From Caldifarciminota bacterium (GTDB taxonomy: Bacteria; Hydrothermota; Tepidihabitantia; B3-TA06), in the NCBI GenBank assembly GCA_014729665.1, contig WJJO01000366.1:1-6888 (forward strand): a stretch of 6,888 nt of DNA, written 5' to 3'. The notes below the pieces were generated by a model. The model had not been told where the DNA came from and did no database searches. It saw only the letters and a list, made by a program, of their open reading frames with translations. A program made the position numbers and the translations under genes. Positions 1 through 6,346 of this stretch are shown here, one piece after another (within the stretch, counting starts at the first letter, position 1; each line of letters begins with the position of its first letter).

Positions 1-1
1 G

Positions 2-2107
2 GAGTGCTTTGCGGTAAAGGAAGAGCTAAGGGAAAGTCTGGCCGATAAGTTTACCGAACTTAAAATCGAACCGCTGGATCAGTATTCTTCCCTTGAGTTG
101 ACCTATAACCTTTTGGAGATCCCGGGTTTCACAGAGGAACTGAAGCAGAAGATACTTACAAAGGCCGAGGGTAACCCGTTCTTTCTCGAGGAGATAATCA
201 GTTCGTTTATCGAATCGGGTGTTTTAGTTTTCGATGCAGGGGTGTGGATGCTCGGGAAACCAGTTAGCGATATCCAGATTCCTGATACCGTGCAGCTGGT
301 TATTGCTGCGAGATTAGACAGGCTCCAGACCGATTTGAAAAGCGTACTGCAGATGGCGTCGGTCATAGGCAGAACATTCTACGAAGGTTTACTGGTCAGG
401 ATACACGAGGACAAGAAGAGACTCGTCGATTACCTTGAGAAACTCGAGGATTACGAGTTCATACTCAAGATGATTACAGATGTCCGCACCGCTGAGGATA
501 TCGAGTATATGTTCAAGCATCCCCTTATCCAGCAGGTTACCTACACCAGCCTTCTGAAAAGCAAGCGTAAGAAGCTTCACGGCAGGGTAGCGGAAACAAT
601 GACCGCCCTTTATGCAGACAGGCTGGATGACTTTACCGAAGTCATTGCACAACAGTATGCAAACAGCGACTATTACCAGAAAGCGGTTGAGTGGTTGGAA
701 AAGGCCGGAAAGAAGGCAAAGTCGAACTACGCAAACGAAGATGCAACTGAGTATTTCCATAAGGTAATATCGATAATCGAAGCGGGAAAGGTGTCGAATC
801 CGGAAGCCCTGGCAAGGGCTTACGAATCTGCCGGTGATATATACAAAACCACTGGCAAGAACGAGGAAGCTATCGAGAGTTATAATAAGGTCATCGAGAT
901 TTCAGAAGACGAGCTGTATCGAATTCGTATGACGAGAAAGATAGCCGATACATACCAGAAGCAGAGTATGTATCCCGAGGCAATCGACTATCTGGAGCGG
1001 AGCAGGAAGAAGTTGGAGGAACTTTCTGAAAAGCTAGATGAACTTGAAGACACAGACGCCTACTACATTGAACTACACACTATCTTCCACGGTCTTGCCT
1101 GGGTCAACTACCTCATAGGGGATTTCACCAAAGCCCAGGCTTACTGTGAGCAGAGCCTTGCCGAATTAAGCTCAATCTCCGATGAAAAGGAGAGAAACCT
1201 TGCCGAGGCCTCTATCCTGAACATCATCGCTGCAATCAAGAGCAGCACAGGGGAAACCGAGGAGTCCTACGAATGCTATCAGAGAGCTGAGGGAATCTAC
1301 GAAAAAGAAGACGATCTTCCCGGTCTGGGGACGGTCTATAACAACTGCGTTAACTACTTCTCGGAAAAGGGTGATTTTATAAGCTGCATTACGTATCTGG
1401 AGAAGTCTTTAGAGATTGCAGTCAAGACCGGCAGTGCTTTAAGCGAGGCAATCACGAGCTTCAATCTGGGGGCGGAGTACCTCAACCTCGGTTCTTTCTC
1501 AAGGACCCGGGAGTATCTGGAAAGATACCAGGGATTAAACAAGCTCATTAACAACCGGCTCGGAGAGGGTTGGGCTGCAGAAACCTACAGCGATCTGTAC
1601 GCGGAAGAGGGGGATAATGAGCGGGCGATGGAATCGATAGATACGGCAATTGCTATATTCCAGGAGGTCAAGAGCACGATAAAGGAGATGGGGGCGAAGC
1701 TTTCCAAGGCCGATCTATTAATCGAGATGGACAGGCTGCCGGAAGCGGAGAAGATGCTCAATGAGGTCGAGAAATACTCTATGAAAAACTCCGTTACACA
1801 CTACCTGATATCGATAAACATCTCACGCGGGCAACTATACCTCAAGAAGGAAGAATACGAAAAGGCCCTTACCGAACTCCGCAAGGCAGAAAAGGGGGTA
1901 AAAGATGCCAGATGGACATCGGTTCTGACCACTATCTACTACTACGCAGGGAAGGTAAAGGAAAAACAAGGGGATAAGAAGGGAAGCGAGAAGTATCTCA
2001 AGAAGGCTAAGAAGAACCTCAAGGAAAACGCGGAGAAGATAACGGATGAGGTCTTGAGGGAGTCGTATCTTAACAAGTCTTTCAATAAGAAAGTGTTATC
2101 CTCGTAA
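2..2107 (+). CDS. STAND-type ATPase with TPR repeats, C-terminal part (5' end outside window)
   Basis: The frame is open from the first bases, so the gene starts upstream; a TTG at 98 is an ordinary internal leucine codon. The visible 701 residues match the back half of the large AAA/STAND ATPases joined to class III nucleotide cyclases or Ser/Thr kinases. Fragment residues about 20-65 carry the family pattern ELKIEPLD followed by AEGNPFFLEEI. Residues 93-108 read IPDTVQLVIAARLDRL, 116-126 read LQMASVIGRTF, and about 171-185 read FKHPLIQQVTYTSLL; these belong to the end of the ATPase and the winged-helix region. From about residue 220 to the end the protein is helical TPR-like repeats (for example AYESAGDIYKTTGKNEEAIE), ending in a lysine-rich tail. 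The role is probably cytoplasmic signalling, with the repeats binding a partner. The Walker A motif and any cyclase or kinase output domain lie outside the window, so the exact type is undecided. Confidence 0.88.
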   Translation, partial: ECFAVKEELRESLADKFTELKIEPLDQYSSLELTYNLLEIPGFTEELKQKILTKAEGNPFFLEEIISSFIESGVLVFDAGVWMLGKPVSDIQIPDTVQLVIAARLDRLQTDLKSVLQMASVIGRTFYEGLLVRIHEDKKRLVDYLEKLEDYEFILKMITDVRTAEDIEYMFKHPLIQQVTYTSLLKSKRKKLHGRVAETMTALYADRLDDFTEVIAQQYANSDYYQKAVEWLEKAGKKAKSNYANEDATEYFHKVISIIEAGKVSNPEALARAYESAGDIYKTTGKNEEAIESYNKVIEISEDELYRIRMTRKIADTYQKQSMYPEAIDYLERSRKKLEELSEKLDELEDTDAYYIELHTIFHGLAWVNYLIGDFTKAQAYCEQSLAELSSISDEKERNLAEASILNIIAAIKSSTGETEESYECYQRAEGIYEKEDDLPGLGTVYNNCVNYFSEKGDFISCITYLEKSLEIAVKTGSALSEAITSFNLGAEYLNLGSFSRTREYLERYQGLNKLINNRLGEGWAAETYSDLYAEEGDNERAMESIDTAIAIFQEVKSTIKEMGAKLSKADLLIEMDRLPEAEKMLNEVEKYSMKNSVTHYLISINISRGQLYLKKEEYEKALTELRKAEKGVKDARWTSVLTTIYYYAGKVKEKQGDKKGSEKYLKKAKKNLKENAEKITDEVLRESYLNKSFNKKVLSS

Positions 2108-2249
2108 AGAATTTATTTTTTATAGCTTCCTAATCTTCTGTTTTCAGGGTCTAAAACGTCTACCTATCCGTCAGCATTAAATTGATTAGTTAAGATCTGA
2201 AATTTCCTTGACCTTCACTTCAAGCTGTGTAGTATGAAGATAAAAACAC

Positions 2250-2254
2250 GGAGG
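2250..2254 (+). promoter_or_regulatory. Ribosome binding site fixing the TTG start of the MscS-family gene
   Basis: GGAGG lies 4 bases before the TTG at 2259. An in-frame TAA at 2241-2243 rules out any start further upstream, and no nearby ATG follows in frame. The spacing is slightly short but this is the only good Shine-Dalgarno sequence here. Confidence 0.7.
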
Positions 2255-2258
2255 CATC

Positions 2259-3485
2259 TTGCAGGAAATATTCACACAGATAGAAACGGCCTGGCCCGCA
2301 ATAAGGGATTTTCTTTTGGGGCATGGTCTCGTTATCGGAATAACGATAGCGTCGGCTTTCCTTCTGACACTCGTTTTAAGATGGGTAACCGCAGGACTTG
2401 CAAAGAGCAAGGTTAAAAAGAAGATCGACGACCCTGAGACCTATCGCGAACGACGCAACCTTATAATCTATGCGGCAAGGGTCGTTTTAAGGACGATTAT
2501 ATGGGCTGTCGCCGCGGTTATAATATTAGTAACGTTCAAGAATATTCTTACTCAGCCTGTAGTCGGCAAAACCGAGAGTGGCGCTGCAATTACACTGGGT
2601 GATTGGCTTGCCGGTCCCGGGCTGACTGCCGGTTTGTTCATTGTCGGGGCTGCAATTTTGTCCTGGCTTGTGAACTTCTTCACGCACAACGTAGTTGAGA
2701 TAAAGGCGGCTGAGGCAACCGCAGAGGAGGAGGAGAAGGCTCAGCGCAAGCAGACAATACTCCATTCCCTGCGCGTTCTCGTAACTGTGGTAATCTGGGT
2801 ACTCGGCGGTCTTATGGCGCTTACCGGACTGGGGATAAATATAACCGCAATCCTAGCGGGTCTCGGTGTCGTAGGTGTCGCGGTGGGCTTCGGCGCACAG
2901 AGCCTTATCAAGGATATCCTGGGCGGAATCTTCATAGTTCTCGAAGACCATATGCGTCTTGGCGACGTGGTTCATATCGGGGACGTTGTAGGCACGGTCG
3001 AGAAGATAACGCTGAGAATAACAGTGCTGCGCGATATCGAAGGCCACTACATCACGATACCGAACGGAGAGATAAAGGTTGTCGAGAACCTGACCCCTGA
3101 CTGGTCACGGGCTATAGTCAAGGTCGGTGTCGGGTATGGCTCAAACATAGATACGGTCGTCAAGGCCCTGCACTCCGCAGCAGACGATCTGCGGACAGAC
3201 GAAGCCCTGGGTCCTTATATCATGGATGATCCTATCATCAAGGCGATTGACAACTTCGGTGACAGCGCCCTGGACGTTGCGATGTGGATCAAATGTAACC
3301 CGGGTCAGCAGTGGGAAATAGGACGCATCGCACGCCGCTACATCAAGACCCGATTCGACGAGGCCGGAATCGAAATTCCCTTCCCGCAGATTACGCTTAC
3401 GGTCGGAAAAGGGGAAGCGGAACTTCTCGCGGCGTTGAAATCCAAGACGAAGCCTGTTAATCAGAAAAAAAGGGCAAGGAAGTAA
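2259..3485 (+). CDS. MscS-family mechanosensitive ion channel
   Basis: The 408-residue protein is an inner-membrane channel that in this family opens under membrane tension and releases solutes during hypo-osmotic shock. Hydrophobic segments are seen at about 24-47, 67-93, 119-141, 166-190 and 195-228. The last is the Gly/Ala-rich pore helix (ILAGLGVVGVAVGFGAQS), followed by the MscS signature LGGIFIVLEDHMRLGD at 221-236. The beta domain contains TIPNGEI at 266-272, and the C-terminal alpha/beta domain ends with GIEIPFPQITL at 370-380. E. coli MscS has three membrane helices, so this is an extended member with five. The charges fit an outside N-terminus and a cytoplasmic C-terminus: loops at about 48-66 and 146-165 are charged and would face the cytoplasm. 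It starts with TTG, chosen from the Shine-Dalgarno sequence. It is co-directional with the upstream TPR gene but 151 bases away, so operon membership is uncertain, and it is convergent with the arsenic/redox cluster. Confidence 0.93.
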   Translation: MQEIFTQIETAWPAIRDFLLGHGLVIGITIASAFLLTLVLRWVTAGLAKSKVKKKIDDPETYRERRNLIIYAARVVLRTIIWAVAAVIILVTFKNILTQPVVGKTESGAAITLGDWLAGPGLTAGLFIVGAAILSWLVNFFTHNVVEIKAAEATAEEEEKAQRKQTILHSLRVLVTVVIWVLGGLMALTGLGINITAILAGLGVVGVAVGFGAQSLIKDILGGIFIVLEDHMRLGDVVHIGDVVGTVEKITLRITVLRDIEGHYITIPNGEIKVVENLTPDWSRAIVKVGVGYGSNIDTVVKALHSAADDLRTDEALGPYIMDDPIIKAIDNFGDSALDVAMWIKCNPGQQWEIGRIARRYIKTRFDEAGIEIPFPQITLTVGKGEAELLAALKSKTKPVNQKKRARK

Positions 3486-3567
3486 GCCTTACATAAATCG
3501 AAACCTGATCGCTGAGGATAAACAAACATTCACTGCCCGGTAACATTCATCTGATTACTGCGATTAT

Positions 3568-3592
3568 TCAAGAATAAATCTTGAGTCTTTTT
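3568..3592 (+). terminator. Candidate intrinsic terminator of the MscS-family gene
   Basis: TCAAGA (3568-3573) can pair with TCTTGA (3579-3584) around the loop ATAAA, followed by GTCTTTTT. The stem is only six pairs and AT-rich, so it is weak. Its position 83 bases after the stop codon and the T-run on the correct side support it. Confidence 0.45.
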
Positions 3593-3724
3593 GATACACC
3601 TTACTTTCATAACCCGGAATTTTCGCTTTCTTATTCATTTATTCCTCAACTTCTCCAAGGTCGTTTCGACGGTTTGTCGGACTCGATTACTCTTATCCTT
3701 TCGCAGTTTCGCAAGCACTACTGC

Positions 3725-3757
3725 AAAAAAACGCAGAAACCTCCCTAATATTCTGTG
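3725..3757 (-). terminator. Candidate intrinsic terminator of arsC
   Basis: Read on the - strand, CACAGAA (3757-3751) pairs with TTCTGCG (3738-3732) across a 12-base loop with one A-C mismatch. Seven T follow directly (3731-3725). It begins about 45 bases beyond the arsC stop codon. The core stem is five pairs, so it is modest, but the T-run and location are right for the end of the - strand cluster. Confidence 0.45.
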
Positions 3758-3802
3758 GTCAATTCGGATAGGCCTACGAAGTCAGGCTATTAATGCATTT
3801 AT

Positions 3803-4231
3803 TCAAAGGTGCAGTCCGGCAATCCATTCCTTTATACGGCGCTCAACGTCGTCGCGCACCTCGCGGAACTTAGCAAGCTTCTCCTTATCTGTTCCCTCGA
3901 AGTCCACCGGGTCCTCGACATCCCAGAAAAGGCTCTCGCCTACCCCGGGGAATGTTGCAGGGCAGTCTTTTTTTACCTTGCCGCACACGAAGATAACGTA
4001 ATGGAAACGTTCCCTGCCGAGATACTCCTTTAGACTCTTTGCCCGTTGACCTTCAAGACTGATCCCGGCTTCTTTAATAACCTTGCGAGTAAACGGATGA
4101 ATCTCGGTTGGCTCCAGACCCGCGCTGTGGACCTCGAACTTATCGCCTGAATGTTTTCTTAAAAGGGCCTCTGCCATCTGTGAACGGGCGGAGTTGCCCC
4201 TGCAAAGGAATATTACCTTTTTCTTGTCCAT
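3803..4231 (-). CDS. arsC: Arsenate reductase, thioredoxin-coupled (low-molecular-weight phosphatase fold)
   Basis: The 142-residue cytoplasmic enzyme reduces arsenate to arsenite by a cascade of three cysteines, with thioredoxin restoring the final disulfide. The phosphatase-type anion loop CX5R is seen as C10-RGNSA-R16-S17, directly after a beta strand (KKVIFL). The second and third redox cysteines are C83 and C90 in VCGKVKKDCP, with the same spacing as C82/C89 of the S. aureus pI258 enzyme. This pair separates it from true tyrosine phosphatases. WDVEDPVDFEGTD (103-115) carries the conserved Asp-Pro, and a C-terminal helix (FREVRDDVERRI) follows. Length is normal. The start is ATG with GGAGG six bases upstream. 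It is the last gene of the - strand cluster, 108 bases after the small thioredoxin-like gene, whose product is a likely electron donor. A candidate promoter sits in that gap. No frameshift or missing key residue is seen. Confidence 0.93.
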   Translation of the reverse strand: MDKKKVIFLCRGNSARSQMAEALLRKHSGDKFEVHSAGLEPTEIHPFTRKVIKEAGISLEGQRAKSLKEYLGRERFHYVIFVCGKVKKDCPATFPGVGESLFWDVEDPVDFEGTDKEKLAKFREVRDDVERRIKEWIAGLHL

Positions 4232-4237
4232 TTCAAA

Positions 4238-4242
4238 CCTCC
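4238..4242 (-). promoter_or_regulatory. Ribosome binding site of arsC
   Basis: On the - strand GGAGG stands six bases before the ATG at 4231. It is the strongest Shine-Dalgarno sequence in the cluster, which suggests arsC is translated efficiently and independently of the gene before it. Confidence 0.75.
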
Positions 4243-4271
4243 GTGATTATATCGTTCATCCCTGACCTCTT

Positions 4272-4288
4272 CCGTTTTTTGGGAACGG
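4272..4288 (-). other. Small hairpin at the likely 5' end of the arsC leader
   Basis: On the - strand CCGTT (4288-4284) pairs with AACGG (4276-4272) around the loop CCCAAAA. It starts a few bases below the candidate -10 box, so a transcript from that promoter would carry it at its extreme 5' end. No T-run follows, so it is not a terminator. A five-pair stem can arise by chance. Confidence 0.3.
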
Positions 4289-4291
4289 TTA

Positions 4292-4319
4292 ATAATACGT
4301 ATTCAGGTACCTTTTGCAA
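4292..4319 (-). promoter_or_regulatory. Candidate sigma-70-type promoter for arsC with overlapping palindrome
   Basis: On the - strand TTGCAA (4319-4314, four of six matches to the -35 consensus) is followed after 16 bases by TATTAT (4297-4292, five of six to the -10 consensus). Transcription would start near 4285, leaving a leader of about 50 bases before arsC. A perfect 10-base palindrome, AATACGTATT (4294-4303), overlaps the -10 box and the spacer, where a repressor such as ArsR could block polymerase. The promoter call rests on consensus matches only. Confidence 0.4.
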
Positions 4320-4339
4320 ACCGATTAAGAGTATGAATA

Positions 4340-4591
4340 CTAGTTCCGGTATTTACCGATTAGCTCCTCGACCTGCGGCATGGTGGGAACCTTGCCTTCC
4401 AGCACCTTCTCACCGTTAATGAACACCGCGGGAGTGAAAAGTACTCCCCGGTCGATGCCGGCGTTCACGTCGGTGACGTGCCGGACGTCTGCTTCGATGC
4501 CTTTAGCCGATACCGCCCGCTTGAAAAGCTCGCAGGTCTTCCGGCACTTGGCGCATCCCGAGCCGAAAACTTCTATCTTGAGTTGACTCAT
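4340..4591 (-). CDS. Small thioredoxin-like redox-active disulfide protein (TM0996/MTH895-like)
   Basis: The 83-residue cytoplasmic protein has a thioredoxin/glutaredoxin fold of the small 'redox-active disulfide protein 2' (Thioredoxin_3) type. The first strand KIEVFG leads into the active site GSGCAKC (C13 and C16), with an extra C20 nearby. FTPAVFINGE at 52-61 includes the cis-proline P54, and a C-terminal helix (MPQVEELIGKY) closes the fold. There is no signal peptide. The start is the second of two adjacent ATG codons: AAGGAG lies five bases before it but only two before the first. The gene is 68 bases downstream of ccdA and 108 upstream of arsC. Such proteins are often found beside arsenic permeases and CcdA, so a role in passing electrons to ArsC, CcdA or the permease is likely but inferred. 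Confidence 0.88.
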   Translation of the reverse strand: MSQLKIEVFGSGCAKCRKTCELFKRAVSAKGIEADVRHVTDVNAGIDRGVLFTPAVFINGEKVLEGKVPTMPQVEELIGKYRN

Positions 4592-4596
4592 CATAT

Positions 4597-4602
4597 CTCC
4601 TT
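4597..4602 (-). promoter_or_regulatory. Ribosome binding site choosing the small thioredoxin start
   Basis: AAGGAG on the - strand is five bases from the ATG at 4591 and two from the ATG at 4594. Normal spacing favours 4591, giving an 83-residue protein instead of longer forms that begin at 4594 or 4618. Confidence 0.65.
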
Positions 4603-4628
4603 GTTTAAGATATTTCACTTCCTTGCGA

Positions 4629-4651
4629 CCTTTCGTTCCCGGGACGAAAGG
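4629..4651 (-). other. Strong intercistronic hairpin between ccdA and the small thioredoxin gene
   Basis: CCTTTCGT and ACGAAAGG form a perfect eight-pair inverted repeat around a seven-base loop. It begins about nine bases after the ccdA stop. No T-run follows on either strand, so it does not look like an intrinsic terminator. It could protect the upstream mRNA from 3' decay, mark a processing site or bind a factor. The pairing is seen directly; the role is unknown. Confidence 0.55.
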
Positions 4652-4659
4652 AGCAATAA

Positions 4660-5349
4660 CTACACTCCCAGGTATACAAAGTACAGACCAACCCCGAACA
4701 GGAGTATCCCCGCAACCAACTTGACGATGCGGTTGACCTTCTCGGTTTTCTCAGATGAGATTAGCTTCTGGGCAAATGCTGTGGAGACCCCGGCGGCGAA
4801 GATTAGAATCCAGTGGCCGATGGAATAGGTCAAAAGCAGTCCCATGCCGTAGACGACGTTCTTGGTAGTTGCGGCGAACGCCAGAATTAGGGCCAGGATA
4901 GGTGCGGCGCAGGGTGAGGAGGCGATGCCGAAGACGAGGCCGAACAGAAGCGCACCCCAAAGACCTGTCTTGCGCACCTTTATCTTTTTCAGCCAGGGAA
5001 GCTCGAACTTGAGAAGACCGACCAGGTTGAGCCCGACGAGAAATGCGGCTCCGGCGAGAATGAAGTACCACACTTTGCCCTGAAGCCCGAACATTCCTCC
5101 CACATAAGCGGCTATTCCCCCGAGTACGACGAACGTAATAGTGAGGCCCAGTACGAACATGAGGGAGTAGATAATGGCTTTCTTTGTTGAACCCTCGGCG
5201 TATCCTCCAACATAGCCTATGGATAGGGGTATGAGCGCAAGCACACAGGGAGAAAGGGAGGAGATCACCCCGCCTATGAAGACACCAACAAACGCCAGCA
5301 GCGGCGCGTTATTAATCCACTGCTCAACGTTCCCTAAGAGTCCTTCCAT
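4660..5349 (-). CDS. ccdA: CcdA-type cytochrome c biogenesis / thiol-disulfide transmembrane protein
   Basis: The 229-residue inner-membrane protein belongs to the CcdA/DsbD transmembrane family, which carries reducing equivalents from cytoplasmic thioredoxin to thiol proteins outside. Six hydrophobic segments are seen at about 18-46, 58-86, 94-114, 131-160, 165-190 and 208-227. The two redox cysteines sit in the conserved contexts SLSPCVLALIPL (C35) and SSPCAAPILA (C147). The frame stays open upstream to 5580, but that stretch is out of frame with the overlapping thioredoxin gene, reads as Arg/Gly/Pro-rich non-family sequence and has no membrane character. The start is therefore the ATG at 5349, which shares one base with the preceding stop (TGATG), indicating translational coupling. 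The product of that preceding gene, the anchored thioredoxin, is the obvious electron acceptor. Length is typical for CcdA without the extra domains of DsbD. Confidence 0.92.
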   Translation of the reverse strand: MEGLLGNVEQWINNAPLLAFVGVFIGGVISSLSPCVLALIPLSIGYVGGYAEGSTKKAIIYSLMFVLGLTITFVVLGGIAAYVGGMFGLQGKVWYFILAGAAFLVGLNLVGLLKFELPWLKKIKVRKTGLWGALLFGLVFGIASSPCAAPILALILAFAATTKNVVYGMGLLLTYSIGHWILIFAAGVSTAFAQKLISSEKTEKVNRIVKLVAGILLFGVGLYFVYLGV

Positions 5350-6332
5350 CAGTTGACCCCCATCTTCTTTAGCTGATCGACTATAGCCTGTTTCTCCATG
5401 AAACCTACGTGGCGGTACACCTCGTTTCCGTTGCGGTCGTAGAATATCTGGGTGGGTATGACCCTGACCCCGACCGAACCTGCAAGACCGCCATAGTCCC
5501 GGGTATCCAGTATGAGGATCTCGGCTTTGCCGTGATACTCGCTCTGAAGCTCCTGGAGGATGGGTAGCATCTTCTTGCACGGGATGCAGGAGCTCTGGCC
5601 GAAGTCGGCGACTACGGGACGGCCTGTAGAAAGCGCCCTGCTTAAGGGATCATCGGCGGTATGACGAGCGAGCCATTGGTTGTTCCAGGCGACTTCAGTA
5701 TTCGATTTAAGAGAAGTAAGCAGTTCATTGAAGGCGTTGGTCTTCTTCTGGTTCCGAAGGAAATCGCCTATCCCGTCCTTGGCCTGTTCGTACGTCATGC
5801 CCTGCATATCCTCTTTATGCTCGTCGTAGTAGGCTCGGATTTCCGCATCCGATACCGTTATAGAGGAGGTTACATCCTTTTCAAGGGCATAGATCAGGTC
5901 GGTAGGGTTCTGCTCATCCCGGTCGCCCAGTTCCCTTCGCTCTGCCTCCGCTATCAAAAGCTCCTCGGTCACCAGCTGATCAAGGAAACCCTTTGGGTGC
6001 TCCCTTACAGTCTTTTGGCCGTCGGCCATCAGTTTGCCAACCCGTTCGTTGAAGTAGTCCTCGGTAATCTTACGCCCGTTGACCATGACCAGGTAGTCGG
6101 GTTCAGGTTGTTGCTTCACAACCACGACTTCACCGGTCGCCGAATCTATTTGTACTATGGAGTCTGTAGCCGTTGCCCCTGTATCCATATAAACACTATC
6201 TTGCGCTAAAGAGTCAGCCGCTACCGAGCTTGTTTTATTGGCGTTGCCTTTTACTAAAACGATTGCGGTTACTGCCGTCACTAATGCGACCAAAACCACG
6301 ATAAGAATGATATTCCTGGTTTTCTTTTCCAC
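5349..6332 (-). CDS. Membrane-anchored SurA-N-like/thioredoxin fusion protein
   Basis: The protein has 327 residues. MEKKTRN precedes a hydrophobic helix at about 8-27, a signal anchor placing the rest outside the cytoplasm; no lipobox cysteine is seen. A Ser/Thr/Asp-rich linker runs to about 75. Residues about 80-216 resemble the N-terminal chaperone part of SurA-type peptidyl-prolyl isomerases: VNGRKITEDYF, FLDQLVTEELLIAEAERR, then SDAEIRAYYDEHKEDM and a long closing helix. The parvulin domain expected after YYDEHKE is missing. Residues about 225-327 are thioredoxin: VADFGQSSCIPCKKM with C249 and C252 (Ser replaces the usual Trp), cis-proline P293 in VIPTQIF, and a final GFMEKQAIVDQL helix. 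The start is GTG with AGAGAGGTG upstream. The gene follows the ferredoxin by 12 bases and overlaps ccdA by one. It probably receives electrons from CcdA and reduces an extracytoplasmic disulfide; the target is unknown. Confidence 0.87.
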   Translation of the reverse strand: MEKKTRNIILIVVLVALVTAVTAIVLVKGNANKTSSVAADSLAQDSVYMDTGATATDSIVQIDSATGEVVVVKQQPEPDYLVMVNGRKITEDYFNERVGKLMADGQKTVREHPKGFLDQLVTEELLIAEAERRELGDRDEQNPTDLIYALEKDVTSSITVSDAEIRAYYDEHKEDMQGMTYEQAKDGIGDFLRNQKKTNAFNELLTSLKSNTEVAWNNQWLARHTADDPLSRALSTGRPVVADFGQSSCIPCKKMLPILQELQSEYHGKAEILILDTRDYGGLAGSVGVRVIPTQIFYDRNGNEVYRHVGFMEKQAIVDQLKKMGVN

Positions 6333-6337
6333 TAATT

Positions 6338-6346
6338 CACCTCTCT
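6338..6346 (-). promoter_or_regulatory. Ribosome binding site supporting the GTG start of the anchored thioredoxin
   Basis: AGAGAGGTG on the - strand overlaps the stop codon of the ferredoxin gene and lies with normal spacing before GTG at 6332. The resulting N-terminus, with positive charges before the hydrophobic helix, is sensible for a signal anchor. Confidence 0.6.

Larger units (their letters stand above)
3486..3802. other. Convergent intergenic region, 317 bases, no gene seen
   Basis: It lies between the ends of the MscS-family gene (+) and arsC (-). It is AT-richer than the flanking genes. I see no credible coding frame: the + frame beginning at 3591 continues antisense into arsC and resembles no known family. 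It contains one hairpin with a T-rich tail in each direction, which fits a convergent terminator region. I found no tRNA, repeat array or insertion sequence end. Confidence 0.7.

Noticed and set aside
2208..2238. Possible promoter TTGACC ... TATGAA before the MscS-family gene
   Set aside because: The spacer is 19 bases and the -10 box matches only four of six positions; not enough to call.
2108..2258. Terminator between the TPR gene and the channel gene
   Set aside because: The T-rich run after 2110 has no GC-bearing stem before it, and the GTTTT/AAAAC pair near 2140-2157 lacks a T-tail. No supported terminator in this 151-base gap.
2234..2416. ATG-started 60-codon + strand frame overlapping the MscS-family start
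   Set aside because: It reads the channel gene out of frame and has no family features; the GGAGG at 2250 serves the TTG at 2259.
3591..4001. + strand open frame of 136 codons
   Set aside because: It is mostly antisense to arsC, Ser/Arg/Phe-rich without any domain pattern, and its start overlaps the T-run of a candidate terminator.
3803..4231. Low-molecular-weight protein tyrosine phosphatase instead of arsenate reductase
   Set aside because: The CX5R loop fits both, but the second and third redox cysteines C83 and C90 and the WDVEDP context fit thioredoxin-coupled ArsC.
5350..5580. 77-residue N-terminal extension of ccdA in an open frame
   Set aside because: It lies antiphase to the clearly coding thioredoxin domain, has no family resemblance or membrane segment, and the ATG at 5349 gives a standard CcdA with a coupled TGATG start.
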